Shown here: positions 18,395 to 27,537 of the stretch, one piece after another | Layout of the letters: the number at the start of each line of letters is the position of its first letter | Numbering within the stretch: position 1 is the stretch's first letter | Origin: Sphaerospermopsis kisseleviana NIES-73 | GTDB taxonomy: Bacteria > Cyanobacteriota > Cyanobacteriia > Cyanobacteriales > Nostocaceae | Direction: 5' to 3' | DNA length: 64,000 nucleotides | NCBI RefSeq assembly: GCF_002368075.1 | Contig: NZ_AP018314.1 | Coordinates: 5,125,312 to 5,189,311, forward strand | The notes under the pieces: generated by a model | Database searches by the model: none | The model's input: the letters and a program-made list of their open reading frames with translations, nothing else | What the model was told of the DNA's origin: nothing | Position numbers and translations under genes: made by a program

Positions 18395-19030
18395 TTAAGT
18401 AGGTTCGATGGTAATGATTATAGTGCCATCTATACTTACGTGAATCACAACCCTATGATCTAAACTCATAAAAGCTTGAGTGACCACTCCCGTCACCAAA
18501 CCAAAAACAGCACCACCTATTGTACCGGGAATAACCCCAATTCCCCCAAAAAAAGTACCAATTACTGCTCCTGAAGAAGCTCCAAATAATGTAGATGCTA
18601 TGATAATTAGTTGTTCATATTTTATCTTAGCTGGTAATTCTCCTAGTGATGCAATTCCAGCCATTGGAATTGGATAGCCTGAACTAACTGCAGAAACTGC
18701 ACCTGCAACAACAGGATAATTTTCTAGTTTAGTTTCATGAATTTCAATTATTTTCTTCAGATGGTCTGGAAAATCATTATAACTTTTGTATTTTGTAGTA
18801 ATTTTTATTCTTTCTTTCGACTTCAAATTTTCTGCTAGTTCTCGGTAAAATCCAACATTATCAGAAAACTCCATTATTCTGGTTTCATTTATATTAGGGG
18901 TTGCAGCCAGTACAGGAAAATTACTAGAAAATAAAGGAGTTGCCTGAGCGTTACCAACAAACAGTAAAGATTGAATGGTAAACAATATCATCACAATACA
19001 ATTTATCAGGTAATGAAATTTTGTTCTCAT
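18395..19030 (-). CDS. Secreted or membrane protein with glycine-zipper helices, unknown
   Basis: A 211-residue protein that I do not recognise. An N-terminal signal peptide (about 1-30, ending near NAQATP) precedes a helical region (about 45-105). Residues 105-190 are rich in small residues with repeated GxxxG-like spacing (GASSGAVIGTFFGGIG, GTIGGAVFGLVTGVV), which suggests two membrane-spanning glycine-zipper helices. A short beta-like tail ends it (HVSIDGTIIITIEPT). The downstream side of the gene is a repeat-bearing gap and the upstream neighbour is the exonuclease III gene, in the same direction 84 bases away. Confidence 0.6.
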   Translation of the reverse strand: MRTKFHYLINCIVMILFTIQSLLFVGNAQATPLFSSNFPVLAATPNINETRIMEFSDNVGFYRELAENLKSKERIKITTKYKSYNDFPDHLKKIIEIHETKLENYPVVAGAVSAVSSGYPIPMAGIASLGELPAKIKYEQLIIIASTLFGASSGAVIGTFFGGIGVIPGTIGGAVFGLVTGVVTQAFMSLDHRVVIHVSIDGTIIITIEPT

Positions 19031-19113
19031 CTATTTATTTCCTTCATGTACTCTATGTTTCCTAAAAAATTATAGTCAATATTCCCATTTATAGGGAATA
19101 TAATTATACCCAA

Positions 19114-19896
19114 CTAAAATTCCACCACCACCGGCGTATGATCACTAGGTTTTTCTAACTTCCTGGGTGCAATATCAATAATACAACTTTGAGCGCGTTC
19201 ATAAAGCACAGGTGTTAAATAATGATGGTCTATTCTCCAACCTAAATTTCTTTTAAAAGCCGCCGTCCGATAATCCCACCAACTATAATTTCCCCCCTCT
19301 TGATTAAACTTTCTCAAAGCATCCGCAAAACCCAAATCAAGCACATCTTTTAAAGCTTGGCGTTCTGGGATAGATGCCATAATGTGATTTTCTATTTTTA
19401 CTTTGTCATTAATATCTATATCTTCCAAGGCAATATTAAAATCACCACACATAGAAATAGCCGGATTTGATAATAGTAATTGCTGCAAATATTTCCGTAA
19501 TACTGTTAACCAACGCAGTTTATATTCATATTTTTCACTTCCCACCGATGAACCATTAGGAACGTAAAGATTAACAATTCTTACACCATCAATTACACCA
19601 CTAATTACCCGCTTTTGCTCATCCCAAACTGGATCTAAATCTGTTAACACTGAACAGAAACCCATACTCACATCTTCCAAAGGTTGACGGCTAATCAGTG
19701 CCACTCCGTTATAAGCTTTCTGTCCGTAAATATAAAGATGATAACCTAAGTTTTCAAAAGAATTTAAGGGAAAATCCTGATCTACAACCTTCGTTTCCTG
19801 CAAACACAAAACATCAACAGGATTTTCACTTAACCAGTTGATCACCTGTTCTAAACGAGTCCGAATTGAATTGACATTCCAAGTAGCGATTTTCAT
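19114..19896 (-). CDS. xth: Exodeoxyribonuclease III
   Basis: AP endonuclease and 3'-5' exonuclease of base excision repair, 260 residues, the usual length. Family motifs are complete: MKIATWNVNSIRTRL, the metal ligand Glu in LCLQETKV, the Tyr/Asn of NLYVPNGSSVG, the Asp-Asn of CGDFNIA, WRIDHHYLT and the catalytic His in SDHTPVVV at the end. It probably has its own promoter, since the upstream 669 bases are non-coding. Confidence 0.96.
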   Translation of the reverse strand: MKIATWNVNSIRTRLEQVINWLSENPVDVLCLQETKVVDQDFPLNSFENLGYHLYIYGQKAYNGVALISRQPLEDVSMGFCSVLTDLDPVWDEQKRVISGVIDGVRIVNLYVPNGSSVGSEKYEYKLRWLTVLRKYLQQLLLSNPAISMCGDFNIALEDIDINDKVKIENHIMASIPERQALKDVLDLGFADALRKFNQEGGNYSWWDYRTAAFKRNLGWRIDHHYLTPVLYERAQSCIIDIAPRKLEKPSDHTPVVVEF

Positions 19897-20565
19897 GAGT
19901 TACTTATCAGTAGGATAGTAAATAAAGAAATATAGAATATGTAAATTTTTTGTAATCATTTTTGATTGTGGATTTTTTTGTTCAACCTCCCATTCACTTA
20001 AAAATAAGCTATAAGTAATTGATCCCTGCTGTAAATGCGTATTCGCAAATACAAAATAGGCAAAATTGTAAGTTAGGCTACAGAAAATTATAAATGATTA
20101 TGATCCCCCAGATAGATGAAAATATAAAGTACTTGCTTGTAAACTAATAAAGACGTTAATTGTTAGCACTTGCTACGACTGTGATATTACATTTGTGAGT
20201 GAGTTGATAATACAGTTAACCGAGAATACGCTTTTCTAATAGTCAGTCAGAAAAGTTAACTTAAATGGAAGAAAAGTAAGCATAAATGCTTTTACCTCAT
20301 AAAATAATTTCAGGATTGGTAGCAGGTGATGTCAACTCAATAAATCAATATAAATCAATATATATGATGTTGACACTCTTTGTAGACCAAACCAAGAATC
20401 GCAAGATATAGCATATTAGCTCAATTTTCACCAGAAAATATCCCAAAATATGCAAATTCTGTCACCAAGCGGAGAGGTTGGAACTTTCACAGATACATCC
20501 ATTTAGGTGTAATCAAAATTTTTTTGCTCGATTACAACAACAAACTTTTTTAGGAGGACATTGGT
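19897..20565. other. Long intergenic region, possible long leader
   Basis: 669 bases without a recognisable gene between divergent xth and the zinc-ribbon gene. It contains an AT-rich near-repeat (AAATCAATATAAATCAATAT at about 20342-20362) and a Shine-Dalgarno GGAGGA just before 20566. No tRNA or known riboswitch could be made out. A long 5' leader or a small RNA is possible but unsupported. Confidence 0.3.
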
Positions 20566-20760
20566 ATGAGTAATAGAGCCAACACTTGCCCATGCTGCGG
20601 TGGATCAATCCTACGTCATGTCCGTCATGGTGAACTATATTGGTTTTGCCTTTCGTGCCGACAAGAAGTACCACTGTTAACTATCAGTCGCTTATCAAAT
20701 CATTTAGAAACCCGTAACACAGGAGTAGTTACTCCGTCTGCTGTTAACTCAGTAGAGTAA
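20566..20760 (+). CDS. Small zinc-ribbon protein of cyanobacterial type
   Basis: A 64-residue protein with two CxxC pairs, CPCC at 8-11 and CLSC at 29-32, set in the order expected for a zinc ribbon (SNRANTCPCCGG ... GELYWFCLSC). The ATG is preceded by a strong TTAGGAGG. Small proteins of this pattern are conserved in cyanobacteria; I know of no assigned function. The tail after residue 45 is low in complexity. A role in nucleic-acid or protein binding is a guess from the fold. Confidence 0.8.
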   Translation: MSNRANTCPCCGGSILRHVRHGELYWFCLSCRQEVPLLTISRLSNHLETRNTGVVTPSAVNSVE

Positions 20761-20950
20761 TCTACTGCGGCTGGTTCTGAATATCTACAGAGTGGAAATA
20801 GACAAGTGAATACCATATTTCTTGAGAGCAAGCGTCAAGCTAGAGATGGCGCTTGCGCTTTGGTTTGACTTTGTTGCCAGAACAGCGGATAACTTCCAGT
20901 TAATGTCGATATGATATAAAAGTAGATAAAACTTAAAGAATATTCATCAA

Positions 20951-22309
20951 ATGCTGATTCACTCATCTGACTTGCCCAAAGTCAAAGACTCAGTAGGCAA
21001 AAAAATTCTCTTAGGTAATGAACCTAAACCAGAACTAATTGCGATTCTAGCAGTCTACTTTGTTCAAGGCATATTAGGGTTATCGCGTCTAGCCGTTAGC
21101 TTTTTCCTCAAAGATGAATTGCAACTGAGTCCAGTTGAGGTATCAGCACTGTTGGGAATAGTTGCTCTACCTTGGATGATTAAGCCATTATTTGGCTTTA
21201 TTTCCGATGGTTTGCCCATATTTGGCTACCGTCGCCGTCCCTATCTAGTGTTATCTGGGATACTGGGGGCTGGTGCTTGGGTAAGTTTGGGAACAATAGT
21301 TAATAGTAGCTGGGCGGCAACAATTGCGATCGCCCTATCTTCCCTTTCCGTTGCCTTCAGTGATGTCATTGTAGACTCCCTAGTTGTCGAACGTGCCAGA
21401 GTAGAAACCCAAGCCAAAGCTGGTTCTCTGCAATCTTTGTGCTGGGGTGCTACTGCAATGGGAGGGTTAATGACAGCTTATTTTAGCGGCTTACTCCTAG
21501 AATATTTCAGCACACGCACAGTATTTTTAGTCACGGCATTTTTTCCGCTAATTATTTCCGTAGTAGCTTGGTTAATTGCAGAAACACCAATTAATAAAGA
21601 CACTACACAACCTCAAGTAAATAATCTTCTCTCCACCTCCAATCAAATTAAACAACTGGGTAAAGCGATTACACAAAAAGTAATTTGGATACCCACAGCA
21701 TTTATCTTTCTGTGGCAATCTACCCCCAGTGGAGAAGCAGCTTTTTTCTACTTTTTCACCAACGAATTACACTTTCAACCTGAATTTTTAGGCAGAGTCC
21801 ATTTAGTTACCAGTTTAGCCTCATTAATTGGAATTTGGATTTTCCAACGGTTCTTAAAATCCGTACCATTTCGAGTAATTTGTGGCTGGAGCATCATCAT
21901 TTCTGCTGCATTAAGAATGACAATGTTAATATTAGTAACCCACACTAATCGAGCATTAGGAATAGATGATCAATGGTTCAGTTTAGGTGATAGCTTAATA
22001 CTCGCAGTCATGGGACAAATTGCCTTCATGCCCGTGATGGTATTAGCCGCAAGAATATGTCCCTTGGGAATAGAAGCCACATTATTTGCCCTCTTAATGT
22101 CAATCTTCAATTTAGGAGGAGCTATTTCCAGAGAGTTTGGGGCTTTAATCATGCACTGGTTAGGAATTACCGAAAATAACTTTGATACCCTCTGGTTACT
22201 AGTAATTATCACCAATGTAATTGCCCTTGTACCATTGCTATTTATCAAATTTTTACCAGGTGAAGAAACAGAAACTATCACATCTACTCAAAATGCAGTA
22301 ATTCAGTGA
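20951..22309 (+). CDS. BT1-family folate/biopterin-type transporter
   Basis: Inner-membrane transporter of 452 residues with about 12 hydrophobic segments, of the BT1 branch of the major facilitator superfamily. Diagnostic stretches are FVQGILGLSRLAVSFFLKDEL, PWMIKPLFGFISDGLPIFGYRRRPYL and the SFSDVIVDSLVVERAR-like segment after helix 4 (here AFSDVIVDSLVVERAR). Cyanobacterial and plant plastid members of this family carry folates or pterins; the substrate here is inferred. It is followed 107 bases later by the carotenoid oxygenase gene in the same direction. Confidence 0.88.
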   Translation: MLIHSSDLPKVKDSVGKKILLGNEPKPELIAILAVYFVQGILGLSRLAVSFFLKDELQLSPVEVSALLGIVALPWMIKPLFGFISDGLPIFGYRRRPYLVLSGILGAGAWVSLGTIVNSSWAATIAIALSSLSVAFSDVIVDSLVVERARVETQAKAGSLQSLCWGATAMGGLMTAYFSGLLLEYFSTRTVFLVTAFFPLIISVVAWLIAETPINKDTTQPQVNNLLSTSNQIKQLGKAITQKVIWIPTAFIFLWQSTPSGEAAFFYFFTNELHFQPEFLGRVHLVTSLASLIGIWIFQRFLKSVPFRVICGWSIIISAALRMTMLILVTHTNRALGIDDQWFSLGDSLILAVMGQIAFMPVMVLAARICPLGIEATLFALLMSIFNLGGAISREFGALIMHWLGITENNFDTLWLLVIITNVIALVPLLFIKFLPGEETETITSTQNAVIQ

Positions 22310-22416
22310 ATTAATCAAAACCATTTAATTTTCATTTTTGTTTTTTGAAAAGTACATTCATGATGTACTGTTGAAAAAATATCATCTTGTCTTGAAAAAA
22401 TAAAAAATACCAAAAT

Positions 22417-23892
22417 ATGCAGATTTTAGAACCTCAAAACCAGCAAACGTTAGCAAAATCTTACAATCAAGAAGATTGGCAAAAAGGATATGAATCACTC
22501 AAACAAGAATATGATTATTGGATTGATGAAATAGAAGGGGTAATACCCGCAGAACTACAAGGAACACTATTGAGAAATGGACCCGGTTTATTAGATATCA
22601 ACGGACAAAGATTACATCATCCCTTTGATGGTGACGGCATGATTAGCCGCATTACATTTACTAACGGACGCGCCCATTTTCGTAATAAATTTGTAGAAAC
22701 AGAAGGTTATTTAGCAGAAAAAAAAGCTGGTAAAATCCTTTATCGTGGCGTATTTGGTACACAAAAACCAGGAGGTTGGTTAGCTAACGCCTTTGATTTT
22801 AAAATCAAACATATTGCTAACACTAATGTTATCTATTGGGGTAAAAAACTATTAGCCTTATGGGAAGCAGCAGAACCTTATTTATTGCATCCCCACACCT
22901 TAGAAACATTAGGCAACGAATATTTTAATGGTGTTTTATCCCCAGGTGAGGCATTTAGCGCCCATCCCCGCATAGATCCCAATGGTAAATTAGTTAATTT
23001 TGCTATTAAACCAGGACTATCAACCACAATTACAATTTTTGAACTCAACACCAACGGCGAAATTATCAGTAAACAAAATCATAGTGTTCCTGGTTTTTGC
23101 TTTATTCATGATTTTGTCATCACCGAAAATTACTGTATCTTCTTCCAAAACCCTGTTAATTTTAATCCCATACCTTTCGCTTTAGGAATGGCCAGTGCTG
23201 GACAATGTATTCAAGTCCAAAAAAATCAACCCACAAAAATCATCATTATTCCCCGCAAAGATAGTAAAGCTGAGAAAGAAGAAGTCAGAACTTTAGAAAC
23301 CCAAGCAGGTTTTATTTTCCATCATGTCAACGCTTTTGAAGTGGAAACTGAAATTATCATTGATTCAATTTGCTATGAATCATTACCAGAAGTAGAACCA
23401 AATACTGATTATCTACAAACCAACTTTGACACCAATGCACCAGGACAAATTTGGCGATTTGATATTAATTTGCCGGAGAAAAAAGTACAAAGTCAGTTAA
23501 TAGATAAACGTGCTTGTGAATTTCCTACTATTCATCCAAATAATGTAGGAAAACCCTATCGTTATTTATATATTGCTGCCGCACATAACCCTATAGGAAA
23601 TGCACCCTTACAAGCTATTTGGAAAGTAGACTTAGCAACAGAAAAACAAGAAATTTGGAGTGCAGCACCACGGGGTTTTATGGGTGAACCAATTTTTATT
23701 CCTCGTCCCAACTCTCAACAAGAAGATGAAGGTTGGGTAATAGCTTTGGTTTATGACTCAGAAAATCATCGCTCAGATGTAGTGATTTTAGATGCTCAGG
23801 ATTTTTCAAAAGGTGCGATCGCTAAATTACACCTTAAACATCATATTCCTTATGGTTTACATGGGAGTTTTACACCAGAAACATTCATTTAA
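22417..23892 (+). CDS. Carotenoid cleavage oxygenase (RPE65/apocarotenoid oxygenase family)
   Basis: Non-haem iron dioxygenase of 491 residues that cleaves carotenoid or apocarotenoid double bonds. All four iron-binding histidines of the seven-bladed propeller family are seen in context: His183 (AHPRID), His231 (IHDFVIT), His302 or 303 (HHVNAFE) and His482 (LHGSFTPE). The N-terminal GTLLRNGPGLLDI and HPFDGDGMI motifs are also typical. Cyanobacterial relatives turn apocarotenals into retinal. It is convergent with a CYP120-like P450 gene 46 bases away, which fits a shared retinoid or apocarotenoid pathway. The exact substrate cannot be read from sequence. Confidence 0.93.
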   Translation: MQILEPQNQQTLAKSYNQEDWQKGYESLKQEYDYWIDEIEGVIPAELQGTLLRNGPGLLDINGQRLHHPFDGDGMISRITFTNGRAHFRNKFVETEGYLAEKKAGKILYRGVFGTQKPGGWLANAFDFKIKHIANTNVIYWGKKLLALWEAAEPYLLHPHTLETLGNEYFNGVLSPGEAFSAHPRIDPNGKLVNFAIKPGLSTTITIFELNTNGEIISKQNHSVPGFCFIHDFVITENYCIFFQNPVNFNPIPFALGMASAGQCIQVQKNQPTKIIIIPRKDSKAEKEEVRTLETQAGFIFHHVNAFEVETEIIIDSICYESLPEVEPNTDYLQTNFDTNAPGQIWRFDINLPEKKVQSQLIDKRACEFPTIHPNNVGKPYRYLYIAAAHNPIGNAPLQAIWKVDLATEKQEIWSAAPRGFMGEPIFIPRPNSQQEDEGWVIALVYDSENHRSDVVILDAQDFSKGAIAKLHLKHHIPYGLHGSFTPETFI

Positions 23893-23901
23893 TTAATGTA
23901 G

Positions 23902-23929
23902 GTTGGGTTAAGCGTAAGTGCAACCCAAC
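23902..23929. terminator. Hairpin between convergent genes
   Basis: GTTGGGTT pairs with AACCCAAC across a 12-base loop. It sits in the 46-base gap between the convergent oxygenase and P450 genes, so it could end both transcripts. The same repeat type (GGTTGGGTTGAAC ... AACCCAAC) recurs at 33124-33150, so it is also a dispersed repeat. Confidence 0.5.
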
Positions 23930-23938
23930 AAAATCATA

Positions 23939-25279
23939 TTAAAGAGAACGTAAAAATACCTTTAAACCATCACTCGGTTGAGGTGTAGGTGTCATTTTTA
24001 AATCTAAATTTTGTCCTGGTACAAGTTCCCATTCATAACCACGCAACAGTAAAGCAGCAAATATTTTCATTTCCAACTTAGCAAATTCTTTACCTAAACA
24101 TTCTCTCATCCCACCACCAAAGGTAACATAACTAAAAGGTTTAGATTTTTCCTCATTTCTCTCTACACTAAACCTTGCTGGGTCGAAAGTTTGAGAATTT
24201 TTATAAATAGTTTCATCTTGGTGGGTTTTCCCTATTTGATACAGTACACTCCAACCTTGAGGAATACTATATCTATTAAATTCACAAGTTTTAGTTACAG
24301 AACGAAAACCACCACCAACAGGGGGAATAACTCGCAAAACTTCCTTGAGTATTTGGTCTAAATAAGTCATTTGTTTCAGATGTTCAGAGGTTAATTCACC
24401 TGTAGAATTTATTTGTTGTTGTTCTGTTCTTGCTGCTGCTAGAATGTCTGGGTTTTGTGCTAACAACAAACAAAAAGAAGACATTGCCGAAGTTAAGGTT
24501 TCATGTCCAGCAAATAATAATGTTAAAATTTGATCTTTGAGTTCATTTACACTCAAACTATTACCATCTTCATCTTTAGCATTTAACAACAAACCCAAAG
24601 CATCTTTTTCTGAATTTTCTGAGATTGGCTGCTTTTGACGTTGTAAAATTATATTTTCAATTTTCGCTAATAACAGTTCTCGACTTTTTAGAGCTTTACC
24701 AAACTTAGTCCAAGGTAAACGAATGGGAAGAGTAAATAAACCTTGACACCATTCTTCAAATAATTCAGCAAAATGAGGAGCATTAGTAGTATCTGTTCCT
24801 ACTAATAATTTACAAGCCACATCAAAAGTATATTGTCTGATTTCAGGATACCAGGTTAATTGACCTAAATTTAACCATTTTTGTAAATAGCTATTAGTAA
24901 TTTCCACCATTGTAGGTGTATAACTTGCTAAAGCTCTGGGTAGAAATGCTTGAGCTAATAATTTACGTCGGGTTTGATGAATGCTTCCAGTTTGCGTTGC
25001 TAAAGATGCAGGACCAAGCAATTCTGAAACAGTCTTAGGCCATTGAATTATAAAATTCTGATTTTCACCACTAAATACAAAGCGGTTTGCATCTGCTCCT
25101 ATCATCATAATTGTAGGAGAACCAAAGATATTAGTTTTAAAAACGTTGCCGTATTTCTTTTGTCGTTTATTGGCAAAATTTCTATCCGTTAAAAAACTAA
25201 TTGTTTCACCAATGATAGGTAAACCAAAGTTTCCCGGTGGTAAAGGTAATTGATTATTATCCTTGCTAATACTGACCAT
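23939..25279 (-). CDS. Cytochrome P450, CYP120-like
   Basis: Haem monooxygenase of 446 residues. Motifs: the proline-rich LPLPPGNFGLPIIGE start, the I-helix AGHET (about residue 248), the ExxR of the K-helix (LKEVLR), and the haem loop FGGGMRECLG with Cys394. No N-terminal membrane anchor is present, as in bacterial soluble P450s. The sequence pattern resembles CYP120A1 and related CYP26-like enzymes; CYP120A1 of Synechocystis hydroxylates retinoic acid. Placing this gene end-to-end with a carotenoid cleavage oxygenase supports a retinoid or apocarotenoid substrate, which remains inference. Electron partners are not encoded nearby. Confidence 0.93.
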   Translation of the reverse strand: MVSISKDNNQLPLPPGNFGLPIIGETISFLTDRNFANKRQKKYGNVFKTNIFGSPTIMMIGADANRFVFSGENQNFIIQWPKTVSELLGPASLATQTGSIHQTRRKLLAQAFLPRALASYTPTMVEITNSYLQKWLNLGQLTWYPEIRQYTFDVACKLLVGTDTTNAPHFAELFEEWCQGLFTLPIRLPWTKFGKALKSRELLLAKIENIILQRQKQPISENSEKDALGLLLNAKDEDGNSLSVNELKDQILTLLFAGHETLTSAMSSFCLLLAQNPDILAAARTEQQQINSTGELTSEHLKQMTYLDQILKEVLRVIPPVGGGFRSVTKTCEFNRYSIPQGWSVLYQIGKTHQDETIYKNSQTFDPARFSVERNEEKSKPFSYVTFGGGMRECLGKEFAKLEMKIFAALLLRGYEWELVPGQNLDLKMTPTPQPSDGLKVFLRSL

Positions 25280-25353
25280 ATTTATTTTCCTTTGTAATTT
25301 TTGATTGTTTATTTTAAAATTATATCACTTAAACCTAGTGCTTAAACTGATAT

Positions 25354-25554
25354 TTATTTTTGGATATTCGGATTTTTTTCTAATAAAAGATTTTCCAATT
25401 CTTGAATTCTATCAAGTAATTTTTGATAACTATCTGCGGAAATAATCACATGACTAGGCCGTGACTGTTTAGTGAGCAAAACAGGTTCAACCGCAGCTTT
25501 ATCAAAAACCTCACCGTGTTTATTACGCGCATCTGTGAGAGTGTAGGTTTGCAT
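25354..25554 (-). CDS. Phd/YefM-type antitoxin without a toxin partner
   Basis: A 66-residue protein with the Phd/YefM pattern: TYTLTDARNKHGEVFDKA, then VLLTKQSRPSHVIISADSYQKLL, and a charged C-terminal helix. Such proteins bind DNA at their own promoter and neutralise a RelE or Doc toxin. No toxin frame follows: the next gene downstream, 74 bases on, is the P450. It may be a solitary remnant or a simple repressor. Confidence 0.75.
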   Translation of the reverse strand: MQTYTLTDARNKHGEVFDKAAVEPVLLTKQSRPSHVIISADSYQKLLDRIQELENLLLEKNPNIQK

Positions 25555-25673
25555 AGCATGACTAATTTAGACATTTTGACTATAATTTTAGCAAAAATCA
25601 AGCAACCCACAAAATTAACTCCACAAAATTAACTTTGGTAGCAATTCTGCCACATATCCAGAAAAATAAAATT

Positions 25674-25687
25674 GTAACGAAAACTAC
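25674..25687 (+). promoter_or_regulatory. Candidate NtcA-binding site upstream of gdhA
   Basis: GTA, eight bases, TAC: GTAACGAAAACTAC matches the consensus GTA-N8-TAC of the nitrogen regulator NtcA. It is 84 bases before the gdhA start. A TAN3T-type -10 candidate (TAAGCT) stands at 25717-25722, a few bases farther than the usual spacing of about 22. Its location ahead of a nitrogen-assimilation gene raises its credibility. Confidence 0.45.
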
Positions 25688-25771
25688 AAAATTCTTATTT
25701 TTTCAAAAAAACAGGGTAAGCTAACCATACATATCCGGTTCACCAAAGTACCGTGATGAGGAGTAAATGTT

Positions 25772-27061
25772 ATGGTGACAACATCGCGCCCATTGTGGGA
25801 AAATCATTCTCCAGCCCATATTTGCCCGTTTGACCAAGCTTGTAGTTATTTGGAATGGGCAGGTAAAGAATTAAAATTAGATCCTGGTTTATTAGAAATA
25901 CTTAGTCATCCCCGGAAAGTCGTCACCGTTTCCATACCCGTCAAAATGGATAATGGGGAAGTGCGAGTTTTAGCCGGACATCGGGTACAACATTCTGATA
26001 TTTTAGGACCATATAAAGGTGGTATTCGTTACCATCCGGCAGTGACTTTACGGGAAGTTTCCGCTTTAGCTATGTTAATGACTTGGAAATGTGCATTGTT
26101 AGGTATTCCCTATGGTGGTGCTAAAGGTGGTATTCCCATAGATCCGAAACAATATAGTGTAGCAGAATTAGAAAGAATAAGTCGCCGTTATATCAGTGAG
26201 TTAATTAAAGATATTGGACCATCAGTAGATATACCAGCCCCAGACATGGGTACATCTGCGCGGGAAATGGCCTGGATGATGGATACTTATTCTGTGAATG
26301 TTGGTCATGCTGTACCCGGTGTTGTTACTGGTAAACCCCTTTCTGTAGGTGGTTCTCTGGGTCGAGAAATGGCTACGGGGCGCGGTGTAATGATTATTGT
26401 CCGGGAAGCCTTGGCAGATCAAGGTAAATCCCTGGCAGATGTAAAAATTGCTATTCAAGGTTTCGGTAATGTGGGGGGTGCTGCGGCTGAATTGTTATAC
26501 CAAGCAGGGGCAAAAATTATTGCGGTTTCCAGTGGTGCTGGGGGTGTATATGCGGAAACTGGGCTTGATATTCCGGCTTTAAAAGCTTACGCTGCTCAAA
26601 ATCGTCGCAGTGTGCTGGGTTTTCCCCAAGCTATTCCCATTAGTAATGCAGATTTACTCATTTTACCTTGTGATGTATTAATTCCTGCTGCTTTGGAAAA
26701 TCAAATTACGGAAGAAAATGTGCATCAGATTCAAGCGCAAATGATTGCTGAAGCAGCTAATGGACCTGTGACTTTGGAAGCTAACCGAGTTTTAGAAGCC
26801 AGTGGAGTTACGGTTTTACCTGATATTTTAGCTAATGCTGGGGGGGTAGTAGTTAGTTATTTGGAATGGGTGCAAGGTCTTTCTTATCTGTTCTGGGATG
26901 AGGAAAGAGTAAACCGGGAAATGGAACATTTAATGGTAAATGCTTACCGTCACGTGATTCAACAAGCACAGACTCGCAGAGTAAATTTACGGTTAGCCGC
27001 TTATACTCTTGGTGTGGGTAGAGTGGCGCAAGCTTTGACTGATAGGGGTTTGTATCCTTAG
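25772..27061 (+). CDS. gdhA: Glutamate dehydrogenase (Glu/Leu/Phe/Val dehydrogenase family)
   Basis: Cytosolic enzyme of 429 residues interconverting glutamate and 2-oxoglutarate plus ammonium. The substrate-binding KGGIRYHP, the catalytic Lys region GIPYGGAKGGI, the catalytic Asp in PAPDMGTS and the Rossmann loop GFGNVGGAAAE are all intact, and length is normal for the hexameric short-chain type. GAGGAG at 25758-25763 fixes the ATG at 25772. Coenzyme preference is unclear because the residue after the second beta strand is Ser rather than an acidic one (AVSSGAGG). The upstream GTA-N8-TAC site suggests NtcA control. Confidence 0.94.
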   Translation: MVTTSRPLWENHSPAHICPFDQACSYLEWAGKELKLDPGLLEILSHPRKVVTVSIPVKMDNGEVRVLAGHRVQHSDILGPYKGGIRYHPAVTLREVSALAMLMTWKCALLGIPYGGAKGGIPIDPKQYSVAELERISRRYISELIKDIGPSVDIPAPDMGTSAREMAWMMDTYSVNVGHAVPGVVTGKPLSVGGSLGREMATGRGVMIIVREALADQGKSLADVKIAIQGFGNVGGAAAELLYQAGAKIIAVSSGAGGVYAETGLDIPALKAYAAQNRRSVLGFPQAIPISNADLLILPCDVLIPAALENQITEENVHQIQAQMIAEAANGPVTLEANRVLEASGVTVLPDILANAGGVVVSYLEWVQGLSYLFWDEERVNREMEHLMVNAYRHVIQQAQTRRVNLRLAAYTLGVGRVAQALTDRGLYP

Positions 27062-27079
27062 TTACAGGGTTATAACTCG

Positions 27080-27100
27080 TTCCCAGTCTCTGACTGGGAA
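27080..27100 (+). terminator. Hairpin downstream of gdhA
   Basis: TTCCCAGTC pairs perfectly with GACTGGGAA over a three-base loop, 19 bases after the gdhA stop. No T-tract follows, so it may stabilise the 3' end rather than terminate on its own. Confidence 0.45.
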
Positions 27101-27190
27101 TGCTATTATCAACCCCGTTTAATTGTGCTTTCAACATTTAAACCTGCTCCTTTGGAATTAAACAATACAAACTCACCTACAAGTAATATC

Positions 27191-27225
27191 GAGTTAGTTT
27201 AAGGTAATTTATGAGGTGCGATCGC
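27191..27225. repeat. 35-base direct repeat, left copy
   Basis: GAGTTAGTTTAAGG...ATGAGGTGCGATCGC. The right copy at 27827-27861 differs at 2 of 35 positions and has the same orientation. The two copies bracket the ParE-type toxin and its antitoxin. The 3' end is a HIP1 site. Confidence 0.75.
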
Positions 27226-27238
27226 ACCGACTATTTTT

Positions 27239-27535
27239 TTAGGTTCGCTTTTGCCATGATTTTGGATCTCTTCGACTGTGAAAAATTGCTGTTACGATTA
27301 TACGACTAGATACAATTCGATAATATATGGTGTATGGAAAACGCCGCACTACCGCCCGTCGCACGTCAAAATATACCACGGCATAAGATTCTGGCATTTG
27401 ACAAATGCGATTTAGCATTTCATCCACGCAGTCTAAAAACTCATCACCAAGTCCTGCTTGCTGATTTTGATACCAGATATACGCCTCATCCAGTTCTTCA
27501 CGAACTTCTGGACGAAAGACTAGGACGTAATTCAT
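27239..27535 (-). CDS. RelE/ParE-family toxin
   Basis: A 98-residue plasmid-stabilisation type toxin. Family pattern: VLVFRPEVREELDEAYIWYQNQQAGLGDEFL, then VRRAVVRRFPYTIYYRI, and VTAIFHSRRDPKSW at the end. The frame is intact. It follows the antitoxin gene by 2 bases, so the two form one operon. It should act on gyrase or the ribosome depending on branch, which I cannot decide here. Confidence 0.9.
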   Translation of the reverse strand: MNYVLVFRPEVREELDEAYIWYQNQQAGLGDEFLDCVDEMLNRICQMPESYAVVYFDVRRAVVRRFPYTIYYRIVSSRIIVTAIFHSRRDPKSWQKRT

Positions 27536-27537
27536 TA

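Noticed and set aside
19897..20565. Possible small RNA or riboswitch in the long gap
   Set aside because: No known riboswitch core, tRNA shape or terminator hairpin could be identified.
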